A stretch of 64,000 bases of DNA from Artocarpus heterophyllus (Eukaryota > Streptophyta > Magnoliopsida > Rosales > Moraceae). The stretch spans positions 24,243,661 through 24,307,660 of the forward strand of contig CM046350.1 of assembly GCA_025403435.1 (NCBI GenBank). The letters run 5' to 3'. The notes beneath the pieces are model-generated. The model worked only from the letters and a program-made list of their open reading frames with translations, made no database searches and was not told the origin of the DNA. Both the position numbers and the translations under genes were made by a program. Shown here piece by piece: positions 46,401 to 58,819 of this stretch; position 1 is the stretch's first letter, and each line of letters begins with the position of its first letter.

Positions 46401-47158
46401 AATTGAGAAGTTTGATAAGCTTCGGCCAGCTTGTTTTTTTCTTTCTTTTTTCTTTTTAGGAAAATAAAAAGGATTACTTATGAAAATCCCCCTCAATAAT
46501 GGCTTCGTTAGTTACATCATTTTAATTATAAAATTTTAATTATATAATTTTAACTTTTATAATGTAAAGACTCATTTATTATTATGTAAAACCTAAATAG
46601 ATTATAGTGTAAACTCTCGCATGCTACAATAAATTTTTTTAAACCTTTAATTTTAATTGCGTTGTGAAACACACTTTATAACTATTGTCACACTGTGTCC
46701 TTTAAATTTTTTTAAAACGTCACATAAGTGCACTCAAACTATAAAATATTAACAAAGAAATACAATATTTTGTTAGAATTTTTATTAAAACTTAATACAT
46801 ATTAATATTTGGTATACTATATATATCTATTTTAATAACTCTATCATGTCTACAATTAATTTAAACTTAAAATGTTAATACAATTTAAAAATTTTAATTA
46901 CAAAAAATAGAAACTGAAATACCTTAAAAAAATTTTAAAACAAATAATTTTTTCTTTCAGTTTTATATAACCGCATTAAGATAAGCTGACAATCTAATAA
47001 TTTATTAAATTGTTCAATAATCTAATATTTATATAATAGTATATTATTTATGTTTAAAATCATAATTTAAAAAAAAACATGAGCTTTTAAAATTCAAGAC
47101 CATGATACAACTATAGAAAAAAAATTTACTGTCCCTTAAAGTTGCCCCACAAATTTTT
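46401..47158. other. AT-rich intergenic, nothing recognised
   Basis: No gene, no repeat structure that I can support; many A/T runs. Confidence 0.5.
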
Positions 47159-47505
47159 GCCACGTCGCTAATGAAGTAAAACCCCATTCACACCCTGTTT
47201 GGAGGCCTTGAAAAGTGTTTTTTTTTTAAAGAAAGTATCGAAAAAAATTAATTACAAAATCAACGTATGAATCAACAGATAACCCAATGTTCTACACCTC
47301 TCCGAGAATGGGTTGCAACGCTTATCATCCCCATTTCTTACAGAAAAAAGGACAAGAAACGAAAGATAAAAGAATTATATTCCTGTTGGAAGACCCAAAA
47401 AAGAAGCTGTGAATCGAAGCCAATAACTAAAGGAGTGTTTCCCTTTTAATTTCTAGCGGTTAGAAGCATTTGATGCATAAGAAAGATCTTTTAGTATATA
47501 AAAGT
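47159..47505. repeat. Direct duplication, copy 1, with TATA-like box
   Basis: About 350 bp starting GCCACGTCGCTAATGAAGTAA and repeated with about 85-90 percent similarity at 48310-48660. Shared words include CACCTCTCCGAGAAT, GGTTGCAACGCTTATCATCC and GAAGCATTTGATGCATAAGAA. Copy 1 ends with TATATAAA at 47495-47502 and is followed by a GA-rich leader-like stretch, so it may be a promoter region of a lost gene. Confidence 0.7.
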
Positions 47506-47639
47506 CTCTGTAAATTGCAAATCTAGAGACTCTGAGAGCAAAAAAGAGAGAGGAAATATTGGGTTATCTTTGAGAGAGAACTAAATCATCGCATTCAAAG
47601 CAAGCCTCGGGTAGATTTATCGCACTAGAGATATTTAGA

Positions 47640-47916
47640 GGGAAAGATTTTTAAAAAGGGCTTTCAGAGAAAAAAATTTTTAGGTAAATACTTTTTTTTT
47701 TATAGTTTTTGACACAAAAAAAAAGAGTTTTTATATATCAAAACGGTTTCATTTTTTTTCATCCTATTGAGATTTATTATCCTGCTACAGTCATTTTTTT
47801 TATTTTTTTTGAAAAAAATACGACAGTTTACCTGCATAAAAAAACGTGTTTTTTGGTTTAAAAAAAGACCATTTACCCAATTAGAAATTTTTTTTGCCCT
47901 TTCGTCCAAATCTTCC
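47640..47916. mobile_element. MITE-like element, copy 1
   Basis: Termini GGAAAGATTT..AAAAAGGGC and GCCCTTTCGTCCAAATCTTCC are inverted repeats. The interior shares long wording with 58531-58819 (ATCAAAACGGTT.CA, TTTTTTTCATCCT.TTGAGATTT.TTATC). Non-coding. Confidence 0.6.
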
Positions 47917-47947
47917 ATTTAAACTACTTGTATCACTATGTCGTTAG

Positions 47948-48124
47948 GTTTATTTGTCACATTGTATTATATTATATTACATTGTTTTTTTAAGCATGTT
48001 TAACATATCATATTATATTGTATTGTATTATATGTAAAAAATACAACGTAATATAATACAATACAATATAGTATGTCAAACAAACCCTTTGTATATAATA
48101 CAATATAATATAATGTGCCAAACA
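47948..48124. mobile_element. AT-rich foldback (MITE-like) element
   Basis: Nearly self-complementary ATTGTATTATATTATAT / ATACAATATAATATAATGTGCC arms, with outer words TTTGTCACATTG and AATGTGCCAAAC. Non-coding; edges approximate. Confidence 0.5.
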
Positions 48125-48309
48125 TATTCTAATAGTTGAATTTCTAAATATTTTGGGATTATTAGCAAACGGGGTTTAAGGGAAAGTGACCCTAAGGACG
48201 GAAGGCTGAGTCTTGTAAATAGAACAGAAATTGGAACGACATACATGGGACAACAGATCTCCTCTTAGTGTTACGGCTATAATTGAATGGGAAATTTTTG
48301 TAATCAATT

Positions 48310-48660
48310 GCCACGTCGTTAATGAAGTAAAACTCCATTTACACCTTATTTGGAGGTCTTGAAAAGTTTTTCTTTTTTTGTTTTTAATGAAAGGATCAAA
48401 AAAAATTAATTACAAAATCAAAAAATGAATCAACCGATAAGAGAACACCTCTCCGAGAATCGGTTGCAACGCTTATCATCCACTTTTCTTACAGAAAATA
48501 TGAAAAAGAAAGAGAGGACAAATGATAAAAGAATTATACTGCTGTTGGAAGACCTATTAAACAAGCTGTGAAACGAAGCCTATAACCAAACAAGTATTTC
48601 CTTTTTAATTTCTAGTGATTAGAAGCATTTGATGCATAAGAAAGATTTTTTAATATAAAC
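48310..48660. repeat. Direct duplication, copy 2
   Basis: Partner of 47159-47505, 1.15 kb away in the same orientation. The TATA-like word is altered (AATATAAAC). Downstream 48701-48892 is a short open frame in AT-rich DNA that I do not accept as a gene. Confidence 0.7.
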
Positions 48661-49137
48661 TTTTTTAAGAACAAGATCAGGATCTCTCCAACAGAAATAT
48701 TTGAAAAGAAAAAAATTTTTAAATCTAAACAGACGACAACAAATGCCTCCCCAAGCCGAAGCGAAATTTTCAGGGGAAAAAAAAATTGGGCAACCATATA
48801 TATTTGGTGCTTTGTTGAACATGGTCACGCTCAAGAAAACATTGCTTCCACCAATGGTGAAGCCAAGATTTTGTTTCAAGGGCATAAGTTAAAAATATAA
48901 AAATTCTAGAAATTTTCAATATAGCAACCCTCAACACTATAAAATACTTAAAAAGACATGCATATTCAATTTGTTGAATAGTTTGCTATGTAAATGTAAA
49001 ATTTTCTTAAAAGTTTAATTGTTTCTTGATTTATTATTTTTTTTTAAGTTTAGTTTAGTAAAAAACAAAAAAAAAAAAGCAGAACACTTATAAGTGTAAA
49101 AGAGGTTTAAGTATAAACACAATAATAAAATTATTTA

Positions 49138-49244
49138 GGGCCCTTCGAATTACGGTTCGAATCATTTTGCTACAGTATTTTCTCTAACAAAAATTTAAAT
49201 CTTTATTCAAATACTCTACTCAAATACTCGAACCAAACGGGCCC
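49138..49244. mobile_element. Short MITE with GGGCCC termini
   Basis: About 107 bp with inverted ends GGGCCCTTCGAATTACGGTTCG and CTCGAACCAAACGGGCCC. It is flanked by TTA on both sides (49135-49137, 49245-49247), as expected for Tourist/PIF-Harbinger MITEs. Confidence 0.6.
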
Positions 49245-49247
49245 TTA

Positions 49248-50000
49248 GTAAAACAATTAGGAAAATATATTTATGAAGGTCATATTTACTAAAAAAAAGG
49301 TATTATTTGGGAGAACTAAAAGGAAAAAAATTACTTAAATAGAAGCACATTTGAGAAATATTATTGAAATGAGTGCAAATTAGAAATAAAGATTAATAAG
49401 GTACATAAAAAATAATCTTAATAGGAATAAATTATAGGAAAGAATTTGTTAATGATGGAGGCATATATAAAATTTTGTGAATTAGAGGGGGCATATGTGA
49501 AAAGTTTTTAAAAACTATTGGCAAAAACATAAATGACCAAAAATCATATTCCCCCTCCGCGCTTGGCTTCCGCTACCTTCGTCGTAGTGCGGTGGACATG
49601 TGATTATATTACCGCTGTTCTATTTCAGCCAAAAAAAAAAAAATGCATCATTTCTGAAGATACTAAATTGAGCGTTTGGCGTGGGAAGGTGAGAGAAAAG
49701 AGACAACTTTTGAAATGAAAAGAGTAAAGTTGATATCAAACGAGGTTATGGGTGGGTGACTTTTGTTGTGGGAAAATTGCTTGTGAGGTTTCCAATCTTA
49801 TTAAAAAGATACGATTTGGTCCCTTTTTTTAACTGAACTAGGCTTAATTATTCAGTTTAAGTGTAAAATAATTGAACTAACTAACTTATGTTAAAAGTTA
49901 GAGACTAAATAGTACTTTTAAAAAAAAAAAAGAATGAGGCATATTTGTGTCTTTTTAAAAAGGTTGGGGATTTCTAAGCAATTTAACCTTTTCTTATTTG
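49248..50000. other. Intergenic, nothing recognised
   Basis: AT-rich sequence with A/T runs. A short GC-richer stretch at 49550-49620 resembles a decayed exon but cannot be assigned. Confidence 0.4.
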
Positions 50001-50485
50001 GGTTTTTATAATTTTAACACTCTGTATTTTAAGAAAACATCATATTGATACCATGTTATTTAGAAAATATCAAAATGGTACCCTTTAGTTTTAAAAAATA
50101 TCATTTTAGTATCATAAGTCTATATTTTGTGGCGTGAAATTTTCAACTTAGCCTTTATTAATAAAGCCCAAATTATTTTGTAAAAACTATAAAAAAAAAA
50201 AAGTAGATACAAATTATGCCAAAAAATGAACAAGTCTATATATATGCTTTTCTTTAATGAGTTATGTTTAATCTTTTGTTTTGATTTTCTATTATAGTCT
50301 TACCAATTAATTTTGAATTCATTAAGAAAAGGGTAGCAATGAAATTTCATGTCAAAAAACACGAATGCAAGTACCAAAATGATATTTTGAAATTTATATG
50401 GTAGCATTTTGATTTTTTTAAAAAATAATAAGATAGCAATGTGATGTTTCTTTAAACCATAAGGTGTCAAAACAATAATAATTCG
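50001..50485. mobile_element. Non-autonomous element with ~110-bp inverted repeats
   Basis: The left end (ACACTCTGTATTTTAAGAAA, CATCATATTGATACCATG, TCAAAATGGTACCCT) pairs with the reverse complement of the right end (CAAAATGATATTTTG, GGTAGCATTTTGA, GATAGCAATGTGATGTTTCTTTAA). About 485 bp, non-coding; probably Mutator-like. Confidence 0.6.
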
Positions 50486-51408
50486 GCTTATTTTGTTTAT
50501 TCCAACGTTGTTGGAAAGAAAGAAGGTTATGATGGGTCTTGTAGAATTCCAAAAGTCAGCAATCTTTGCTTTTGTCTAGACCCCACAAAGAATTTTCTAC
50601 AAGAGAAACTGTAGTAAATATTATTTTTTCAAACTAATCTTAATAAATAGTAAGTTTTAAAAATATTTATAGTAAATTGTATTTTTATGGTTAAATAATT
50701 TATTTATCTCCGTATCTAAGTGTAAATAATTCATTTTTACACAAATAGATTAAAAGTGCAAATAATTTAATCTCTTTGCTTATAATGTAAACAATTCTTA
50801 TTTATACAATAAATAAATTTATTTACATTATAAATCTCCTATTTGCTAGAAATATTTTCAAACATAATATTTACTTCAAAAATATGTTATTTGTTTCATT
50901 CTCCCTTTACTTAACTATCCACCTCAAAAACCATGAATGTGAGCAGGGGCACATGTTTTACTGTTGATAAAAAGAATATAGTGGGTGGGTCCAGCCAATT
51001 TTAGTCTAAAGATTAATCACATAAGTATACCCTTAGTGTTATCTATTTCTCAATCTGTCTTTGTGTTTTTTAAAATTATAAAGGTTTCTTTTAAAAATAA
51101 AAACAATTTTAAATTTTGTCCCTATGAATAAAAAAAATTAGGAAAACACCATAATTACCCTCAAACAGTTAAAAAAACTATTTTGTTGAGTTAAAAATGT
51201 AAAAAATCATAAAAAAAAAATAAATTTCAAAAAAAGATCTTAAATTTTATGGCCTTTTTAATGTTAAAATAGTTTCTTGAAAATTTTCTCAAGATAAAAA
51301 TATGTTTCCAAAAAAAAGGTCTAATTAAAAACGTATTTCTGTCTTATCTCTACTTTTTTTCCGTCCAAAAAATTTGTAAGGGATAAAATTGAAACAAGTT
51401 TTCAAATA
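50486..51408. other. AT-rich intergenic, nothing recognised
   Basis: No gene or repeat that I can support. Confidence 0.45.
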
Positions 51409-51879
51409 AGATAAATTACCTAAATTACAATGACACCCCTCTAGACTAAAACTAATCACACTAACACCTCTTAGACTTAATTCTATTAAATTTTTTGTTT
51501 GAAATGATCAAAATGCCCCGTTTTATCTCAACCATTGATCTTCAAAATTAAATCTTAACCATTATTTAAAAAAAAAAAACCTAAAACATTAACCAGACAA
51601 AGGAAGCCCTAAACTCAAAACTTCCCCCCCCAACCCTCACAACCTCCCTCTGTCCAACTGCTCCATCCAGGCCCCTGTCCCTCCATGGCCTTCCTCGGCC
51701 ATCGCACCTCACTTCCGCCGTCGCCAGCTCTACCTATCGATAGCTCTAGCCGCCAGGTTAGCTCCCACCACCATCTTCAGTCGCCTTCTGCCCTTTAATC
51801 ACCACCCCTGCAACTGCAATGGTGGTATGGTTTTTTTTTTTTTTTAGCTTTTTAGGTAAATAGACATATAGTGTTATTT

Positions 51880-51996
51880 GTAAAATTTATTGAATTAACT
51901 AATTTGTGAAATTAATTAGTGTTATTTGTGAAATTAGTTAGTATTTATTTGTGAATTTGTTAATATTCATTTTGTTGGAATAATCTAGTTTTGCAA
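51880..51996. repeat. Degenerate GTGAAATTAGTTAGT tandem repeats, left part
   Basis: Loose tandem repeats of AATTTGTGAAATTAGTTAGTG and TTTATTTTGTTGGAATAATCT. They resume at 56484-56850 on the other side of the solo LTR, showing that the LTR inserted into this array. Confidence 0.65.
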
Positions 51997-52360
51997 TGTA
52001 ACACCCCGGTATTTTCAATACATTAAAAATGCGTTAAGTTAAGGATTATATCAAGACGAAAAATACAATTTAAGGAAAAATACTATATAATAATATAAAA
52101 AATTATACAGTATTAGAATAATATAGTGTAAGAATTAGATTGGTTAAGTTCACGTAGTGTAAAAATTAGACTGTTTAAGTTAAAGCAGTGTCGAAAGAAT
52201 ACTGCTAAGTGAAAATGCAGATATGGGAAAGGTTATGTTTGGCCTCCAAAAATAAACCAGAGGCAAGTAAAATATTTTATACAGTCTAGGAATATGTTTT
52301 TGCACTGATTTTCCCATGACATTATAGGTAAAATACTGTTTGGTGAAAAATTACACAGTG

Positions 52361-54411
52361 TAAATTTTTGAGAGCCTTCTCCAATGGCTGTCGTGGGAGT
52401 TGTGGAGAAGAAGGGAAAATTTTTTCATAAAATCACATTAAATGCTCACTTATCCAAATGGGTGACTCATGGAAATCCTTTGGGTTACCGGCGCAAGGTG
52501 ATTGGGCCACCTTTCATGGCTTGGTGGCCTAATAGAATTCAAGTGGGGGCCCACCATCTAAGAACGTTATGCTAAATCAGAGTGTTCGACTCCGCTCTAA
52601 CCATTTTCGTAAAAATGACGTTTTTTTTTTTACCCTTACGGGTTTTTCGTTAACTTTGTAATTCTATAAAACCTATTGCTTAACTTTAATGTTTCATTAC
52701 TTACATATTACGGAAAAATCCCCACGAAGGAGCGTTTCTTGACATTAGACGTTTCGGGTCCGTTTTGACCTTTTTTATAAAATGACCATTTTGCCCTTGA
52801 CTCTTTACTTCCATTATTTCCTTAACTAAACTTTAATTTCCTTAAAACTTAACATCTATGGTACTTACTGCCTACAACAGTGTAGTAAACCAACGTTCCC
52901 TAGTGAAAATCCAGTTTTCACACAATTTCACAGTTTTGAGCCCACCAAGTAGACACCCACTTGAATTCTATTGGGCCACCAAGCTATGAAAGGTGGCCCA
53001 ATCACCTTGCACCACATGGGTAACCTAAAGGATTACCGTGAGCCACCCATTTGGATAAGTGAGCATTTAATGTGATTTTATCAAAAAAATTCCCCTTCTT
53101 CTCCACAACTTCCACGACAGCCATTGGAGAAGGCTTTCAAAAATTTTCTCAACCAAAATCTTTGCAAAACTAACCCCAATTAAGTTCAAGAAGTGAAGCC
53201 CAAGGATTTTTAACAACTTTTAAGGTAAAAACCTTAACTTTTTTTAAGGTTTTTCATGATTTTTCCTGGGTTAAGGAAAGAAAGTTAATTCAAAGCATTT
53301 TGTGTGAGAAATGCTTAGGAAAAAAGGCTTTAAAGGAGCTCTTGGAGGGTTAGAAACCAAAAGTGCTACTTGGGGTAAGTTTTGAAATTTTATGAATTTT
53401 GTTTTTATTTTTATTTTTTAAAACCCATGTGGGTTCTTGAGCATGTATTTGATGAAATTTCATGTCTATGTGATGTATGACATGTGTAAGTTGTGAAATT
53501 TTTGTTTAAAGTGAAAAATGTTAGTTTTTGCAAAAAGTACTATTTTTGTAATTTTTATGTTAGTTTTAGCAAAAGTGATGTTTGAGCATGAGGATGATTT
53601 GAATAAGGTAAGGAACGGTTTCTGAAGGGGCAGATTTTCAATTTTAAAATGGATTTCTATAAAAACGCCCTAGGGACTAAATTGAAAGAAAAAGTTCTTT
53701 CTCAACAGAATTGAAAAATGGCCAAAAAGACCCCTGTACAATGATATTTTCACAAAGTTAAAACACAAAAGTTGTAGATCTCGACGAAATTGTTAGGCTA
53801 TGCGGACAGTTCGTCAAAAATCTCGATCGAGTGTGAGATTTTGATTTTTGAAGGAAATTGTGAAAACTATGAAAAAATTTAAAAAAAGGAAAAAAAATGT
53901 CATTTTTCAAAGGATTTTGAATATAGTACTTTGAGCAAAAATGTTCCTCATGAAAAATAGAGACTAATGGTGTAAAAAGATTATTTTTTGTTTCGGGGAT
54001 AAAAATGTAAATATTTTTGTATTTTAGGCTAAAACTGTAAAATTATGTGAAAACTGAGTTTTCACTAGGGAACGTTGGTTTCCTACACTGTTGTAGGCAG
54101 TAAGTACCATAGATGTTAAGTTTTAAGGAAATTAAAGTTTAGTTAAGGAAATAATGGAAGAAAAGAATTAAGGGCAAAAGGGTCATTTTATGAAAAAAGA
54201 CCAAAACGGACCCAAAACGCCCAATGTCAAGAAACGCTCCTTAGTGGAGATTTTTTCGTAATATGTAAGTAATAAAACGTTAAAGTTAAGCAATGGGTTT
54301 TATAGAATTACGAAGTTGACGAAAAACCCGAAAGGGTAAAAAAAAACGTCATTTTTACGAAAACGGCTAGAACGGAGTCTAACACTCCAATTTAGCATAA
54401 CGTTCTTAGAC
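52361..54411. repeat. Two interlocked inverted repeats inside the solo LTR
   Basis: Segment 52361-52560 is the reverse complement of 52938-53146 (shared TCCAATGGCTGTCGTGG, CACATTAAATGCTCACTTATCC, GGTGATTGGGCCACC). Adjacent 52561-52920 is the reverse complement of 54056-54411 (AGTGAAAA.CCAGTTTTCA side, CTACAACAGTGTAG, AAAACCCGT/CGGGTTTTTCG). A transcript through this region could fold into long hairpins. Confidence 0.85.
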
Positions 54412-54759
54412 GGAAAATGTTCCGTGATACGTTAAGTAACGTAACCGCCACGTGTGACGAGAGATTTAACAAGAGATGTTCAAGTAAACGAAAGGTAACC
54501 CGGTGGATTGCAAAATTAAGTAAAGGAAAAGGGTAAACCGATAGTGTACAAGTCAAGTTAAAAGGAAAGAATGGTTAATGTTTACGTTTTATTATCAATC
54601 GAGTGGATTGATAAAAAGAAAGTTAATTAATGAGTCGGCTGTCGTATGATCAGGATACAGAAGCCGACTAATGGAAGGAAAAGGAACGAAATAGGAACGA
54701 AAAGGAGAACATTAGAGTAAAGTCCAGGTAAGTTCAAATCTCACTGACAGCATGAAGTA

Positions 54760-55310
54760 AACGATTTTTAAATGCTTATTTATATAATTTGCAAATGAGT
54801 TTGCAATTATTATGCAAGTTTCTTTTAAAGTATGTTTGCATTTATTATGCAAAAAGTTTTAAAGTTCAAGAAAAGATTTGCAATTGTTATGTTTAAAGTC
54901 TCTTTGTATATTGATATGCATAACGTTTATAAAAGTTCAAGTTATGATTTTCAAAGTATTTAAAGTATGTTTTGCATTATGACAATGCATAATGTTTTAT
55001 AGTTTAAGTTATAAGTTTCATGATGCATTTGTTATACAATAAGTTGCATTTGTTGTGCAATAAGTTTTAGAATAAAAGTTATGATTTGTAAAATGTGATT
55101 GCGTTATATGATGCATTTATGATACAATAAGTTGCATTTGTGATGCAATAAGTTTAAGAGTACAAAATATGATTAGCAAAATGTGTTTGCATTTTATGTT
55201 GCATTTGTTATGCAATAAGTTGTATTTGTTATGCAATATATTTTACAGTACAAATTATGAACTGCAAGTGTGTTTGCATATGATGTGATTGCACTTGTAA
55301 TGCTCACTAA
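54760..55310. repeat. Degenerate tandem repeats TTGCATTTGTTATGCAATAAG
   Basis: More than ten variants of a ~20-bp unit TGCATTTGTTATGCAATAAGT, each containing the self-complementary TTGCAT...ATGCAA. Similar AAACGTTTATGAAA and AAAGTTAAAGTAAGATAAGG repeats follow at 55505-55900. Confidence 0.7.
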
Positions 55311-56483
55311 AGTTAATAAGAATGTAACATAAAGATAAAAAGAAAGTGTCACACCAGCCTCCTCGTTGTGAGGTAATGAAAGTAAAGTTAAAGTTGGACC
55401 TCCTAGATGTGAGGTACATAACCTCGAAGTTTGATGGTCTTAAATCTTCCACAAGAGAAGCATCACATTTATGATATCATGATTAAAGATGTTAGTACAA
55501 GCTCTAAAGGTTAAAGTAAGATAAGGAAAGATAAGGAACAATGATGGAAAGTTAAAGTAAGATAAGGAAAGTTAAGAAACGAAGGTAGAAAGTTAAAGTA
55601 AGAAAAGAATGTTCATAAAATGCTCATAATTAAAGTTCATAATTAAGCATAAATGAAAACATGCATTATTGATTTTTCTTGTTATGAAACATTTATATGC
55701 TATGGAAAACATTCAGAGGAATGTTTTATATTAAGTGTTTATGAAAACATAAATGATGTTATGAAGAGCAATCTGAGGATTGTTTTATGTTAAATATTTT
55801 ATGAAAAGCGTTTATGAAAAACGTTACAGAAATTGCTTTAGGAAAACGTTTATGAGAAACGTTTTAGAAATGTTTTATGAAAAATATTTTAAGGAAAAGG
55901 TTTCCATGAGATAAGTTTCTAAAGCATGTTTTAAATGAATTGTGAGAATATGTTTGAACTTACTGAGCAAAAGCTCGTAAAAAGTTTCTTCATGCTGTAG
56001 GTAGTATGTGGGTGACCAGTAGGTCCCGTTAGAAGAGCTGGGTGCTGCGGAGGACGGATGCGAGGATTTGGGTATGGTTACCACCACAGTTTGCTTCCGC
56101 TACACAAAGGAAAGGTTTTTCACTATTTAATGTAATGTTTTCAAAGTATTGAGAAAATCACATTTTTAAGAAATGCATTTAAAGTTTTACGAAATATTTA
56201 TGAAATGTTTTATTTTCTTATAAAGTTAAGTTTTGATCAATGATTCAGTAAATGTTTCTTATTAAGTTTTAAGAAACAATTTGAAATAGTTTTAAAGTCA
56301 AGCGATGAGCGAGGTCTCAACTTGAATGGCGACAGAGGTCGCAACAGTTTTTAAGTACGTTTAAACAATGTTTAAAGAAAAAAAAATTTATTTCAGTATT
56401 TTTCTTACTAAATAAGTAAGAATACTGTTTAAGAATGATGTTTAAGTAAGTAAAGTGATTGTCCGAAAAGGCGGGTCGTCACA

Positions 56484-56850
56484 TGCAACGAGTTAGTGTA
56501 ATTGGTGAAATTAATTAGTTTGATGTGTCAAATTTGTTATTTGTGATTGTTGGAATTATATAGTTAGTGAAATTAGTTAGTTTGTTGTGTGAAATTTGTT
56601 AGTTTTTATTTTGACAAATTAACTAATTTGTGAAATTAGTTAGTGCTATTTGTGAAATGAGTTAGTATGATTTGCGAATTTGTTAGTTTTTATTTTGTTG
56701 GAATTATCTAATTTGTGAAATGAGTTGATGTGGTTGGTGATATTAGTTAGTTTGATGTGTGATATTTTGTTGGAATTATCCAATTTGTGAAATAAGTTAG
56801 TTTAATTTGTGAAATTTGTAATGTAATGTCTGTTGTAGATGAGTTGATGT
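56484..56850. repeat. Degenerate GTGAAATTAGTTAGT tandem repeats, right part
   Basis: Continuation of 51880-51996 after the solo LTR, with units of about 90 bp containing GTGAAATTAGTTAGT and TTTTATTTTGTTGGAATTATC. Confidence 0.6.
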
Positions 56851-58139
56851 GGTCATATTATTGTTGTTTGATGTAGATGAATTGATGTTTGACTAGTTTA
56901 ATGGTGGTGGCAACTCTTGATAAATGGTGCCCTTTTTTGCTTTACTAGTACTTGTTTTACTATGTGTTGGTGGCTCTCATGTGACTATGGCTTATTTTTA
57001 ATATTTTTGAGTTATTTAGTTTATTTTTTTTATCTTCATATTTTAGCTTATTGAGTTTCTTTAAACTATGTAATTTTTGACATATTATGGCTTGTGGACT
57101 TTTTTTTGGACTATGTAATTTTTAATATATTATGACTTGTGAACTTTTTTGTTGGACTACCTAATTTTATTTTTTTTCTTTTTGTTGTGACCATAGTTTG
57201 TCTTACCTTGGACATATAATTGTTATCTTTATGTTATGATTTTGTAACATATAATGTTAATTTGTATTAAATATATTTCTATGTTGCATGCTATTTTAGT
57301 GGATAAAGAATAATTATATCATTTTAAAAAATGTGATTTTTTTAATAAAAATATTTTCTCTACCATTAGACTAGAATTTATAGTTACAATTATGTTCAAA
57401 TTGTTTATATTTAATTTTTAATGTCAAATAAGGTCAAAAATGTCATTTTTATGTGCATAAATAGCTTAAAACATTTTTTGATGGATGAAGGGGCAGTTTT
57501 TGCATTTTAAACAAAATTATCGGTCAACTCTCACGGTAGGAGGTCTTTTTGTAATTTTTTTGAAAAGTCAGGGAGTGTCAGTGTAATTCATTTTGGTCCA
57601 GGAGGTGTCAATGTAATTTAGGTAAAATATAGAAGGCGAGTGTAATTTACCCATTCAAATTTAAAGGATACTTTATAGTTTCTAAACACAAAATGGTAAG
57701 TTGAGAAAGAGAAATTACATGTTATACCACACTTTTAAAAGTTATGTTTATTTATGTCACACTTAGAAAAAGTTGTGTCACACTATCATTCATATTACAT
57801 GTTAAGTTATACTACAAATAAACACGTGTGACATTTATGAAAAGAAATTATGCTACAAATAAATATTTGTGACATTTATAAAGAAAAAAAAAGTCTTAAA
57901 AGATCGCATTCATGAAAATCCCACAATTGAGAAACAATAAAAAATAAGAGGTATAATTATGTAATCAACTCTTTAGTCTAAATTGATGAGTTTTTTTTAG
58001 TAAAAAACTTAAAACTAAATAATACACACTAGAATATTTATTTTTACCTTAATAATATAAGTAGATGAATAAAATAGGAATTATACAGATTTATTATTTT
58101 GTATCTCTCTTATCTCCCAAATGACCTAAAGAAAATGGT

Positions 58140-58297
58140 GGGGCCGTTTGGTATTCTTTTCAAAATAGATAAAAATGTTTTTGTTTTGAAAAATAAAATT
58201 TTTTTAAATATTATGTTGAGAGTGTTTTTAAAATTTTTGCCTCAAAAGACGTGTGAAAACATTTTTAAAAATTTCAAAAACGAAACCAAACGGGGCC
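58140..58297. mobile_element. Short MITE with GGGGCCGTTTGGT termini
   Basis: About 158 bp; GGGGCCGTTTGGTATTCTTTTC at the left pairs with the reverse complement of CGAAACCAAACGGGGCC at the right. Non-coding. Confidence 0.55.
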
Positions 58298-58530
58298 AAT
58301 ATATATTTGTTTTTAGAGAAAACTACACTAAATATCCTTAAAACATATCACTTGTTAAAACTATCTTTCACTTTTTGACTTCTTAAAACTGCTCTTTGTT
58401 GTTTATTTTTTTTTAATTTGATTTTTAATTTTACATTTTCATCTCTAGTCCAAAAATCAATTAGAAACCTAATTTGATGCTTGTTTCATTCCTCTCTATC
58501 TCTCCTTTGTTTACGCCTCTCACTCTGCCG

Positions 58531-58819
58531 AGGGATTTGTAAGAATGACTTTTTGGGAAAAAAATTTTTGGTCAATGACCCTTTTTTTGGGTCAAGTTTT
58601 GGCACAAAAAAAAAGGCTTTTCAAACATCAAAACGGTTACAGTTTTTTTCATCCTGTTGAGATTTCTTATCTTACTATAATTATTTTTTTTATTTTTTTT
58701 TAAAAAAATTAAAACAATTTACCTACACAAAAAAAACATATTTTTTAGTTAAAAAAAAAATCATTTCCTCGATTTAATTTTTTTTTTTTTTTGGCTCTTT
58801 CTTTAAATTCTTCCCACTC
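58531..58819. mobile_element. MITE-like element, copy 2
   Basis: Second copy of the 47640-47916 repeat, same orientation (AACATCAAAACGGTTACAG, TTTTCATCCTGTTGAGATTTCTTATC). It sits just upstream of the TBCC-domain relic. Confidence 0.6.

Larger units (their letters stand above)
51997..56483. repeat. Solo LTR, 4487 bp
   Basis: Starts TGTAACACCCCGG and ends GGTCGTCACA, typical of large plant gypsy LTRs, with the 5-bp duplication TGCAA on both sides (51992-51996, 56484-56488). No internal region or second LTR remains, the usual outcome of LTR-LTR recombination. Contains an inverted-repeat system (52361-54411) and degenerate tandem repeats (54760-55310). No gene is supported inside it. Confidence 0.85.
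51409..57652. mobile_element. Degenerate Mutator-like element with long inverted ends
   Basis: Left end ATAAATTACCTAAATTACAATGACACC... and right end (reverse complement) GGGTAAATTACACTCGCC...TTACCTAAATTACATTGACACC are inverted repeats of about 100 bp. Flanking 9-mers TTTCAAATA (51400-51408) and ATTCAAATT (57653-57661) may be a decayed target duplication. Without the nested solo LTR the element is about 1.75 kb. It includes a GC-rich, CT-rich block at 51600-51830 (ending ATGG.GGTATGG) unlike its surroundings, possibly captured gene sequence as in Pack-MULEs. No transposase. Confidence 0.6.

Noticed and set aside
48701..48892. Small open frame near the 48.3 kb repeat
   Set aside because: Short, unsupported by motifs, and open on both strands by chance in AT-rich DNA.
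52384..52575. 63-codon frame MAVVGVVEKKG... in the solo LTR
   Set aside because: It falls in one arm of an inverted repeat and has no support as a protein; the complementary arm carries the same text reversed.
58099..58341. 80-codon open frame in AT-rich DNA
   Set aside because: It coincides with a MITE (58140-58297) and has no recognisable protein features.
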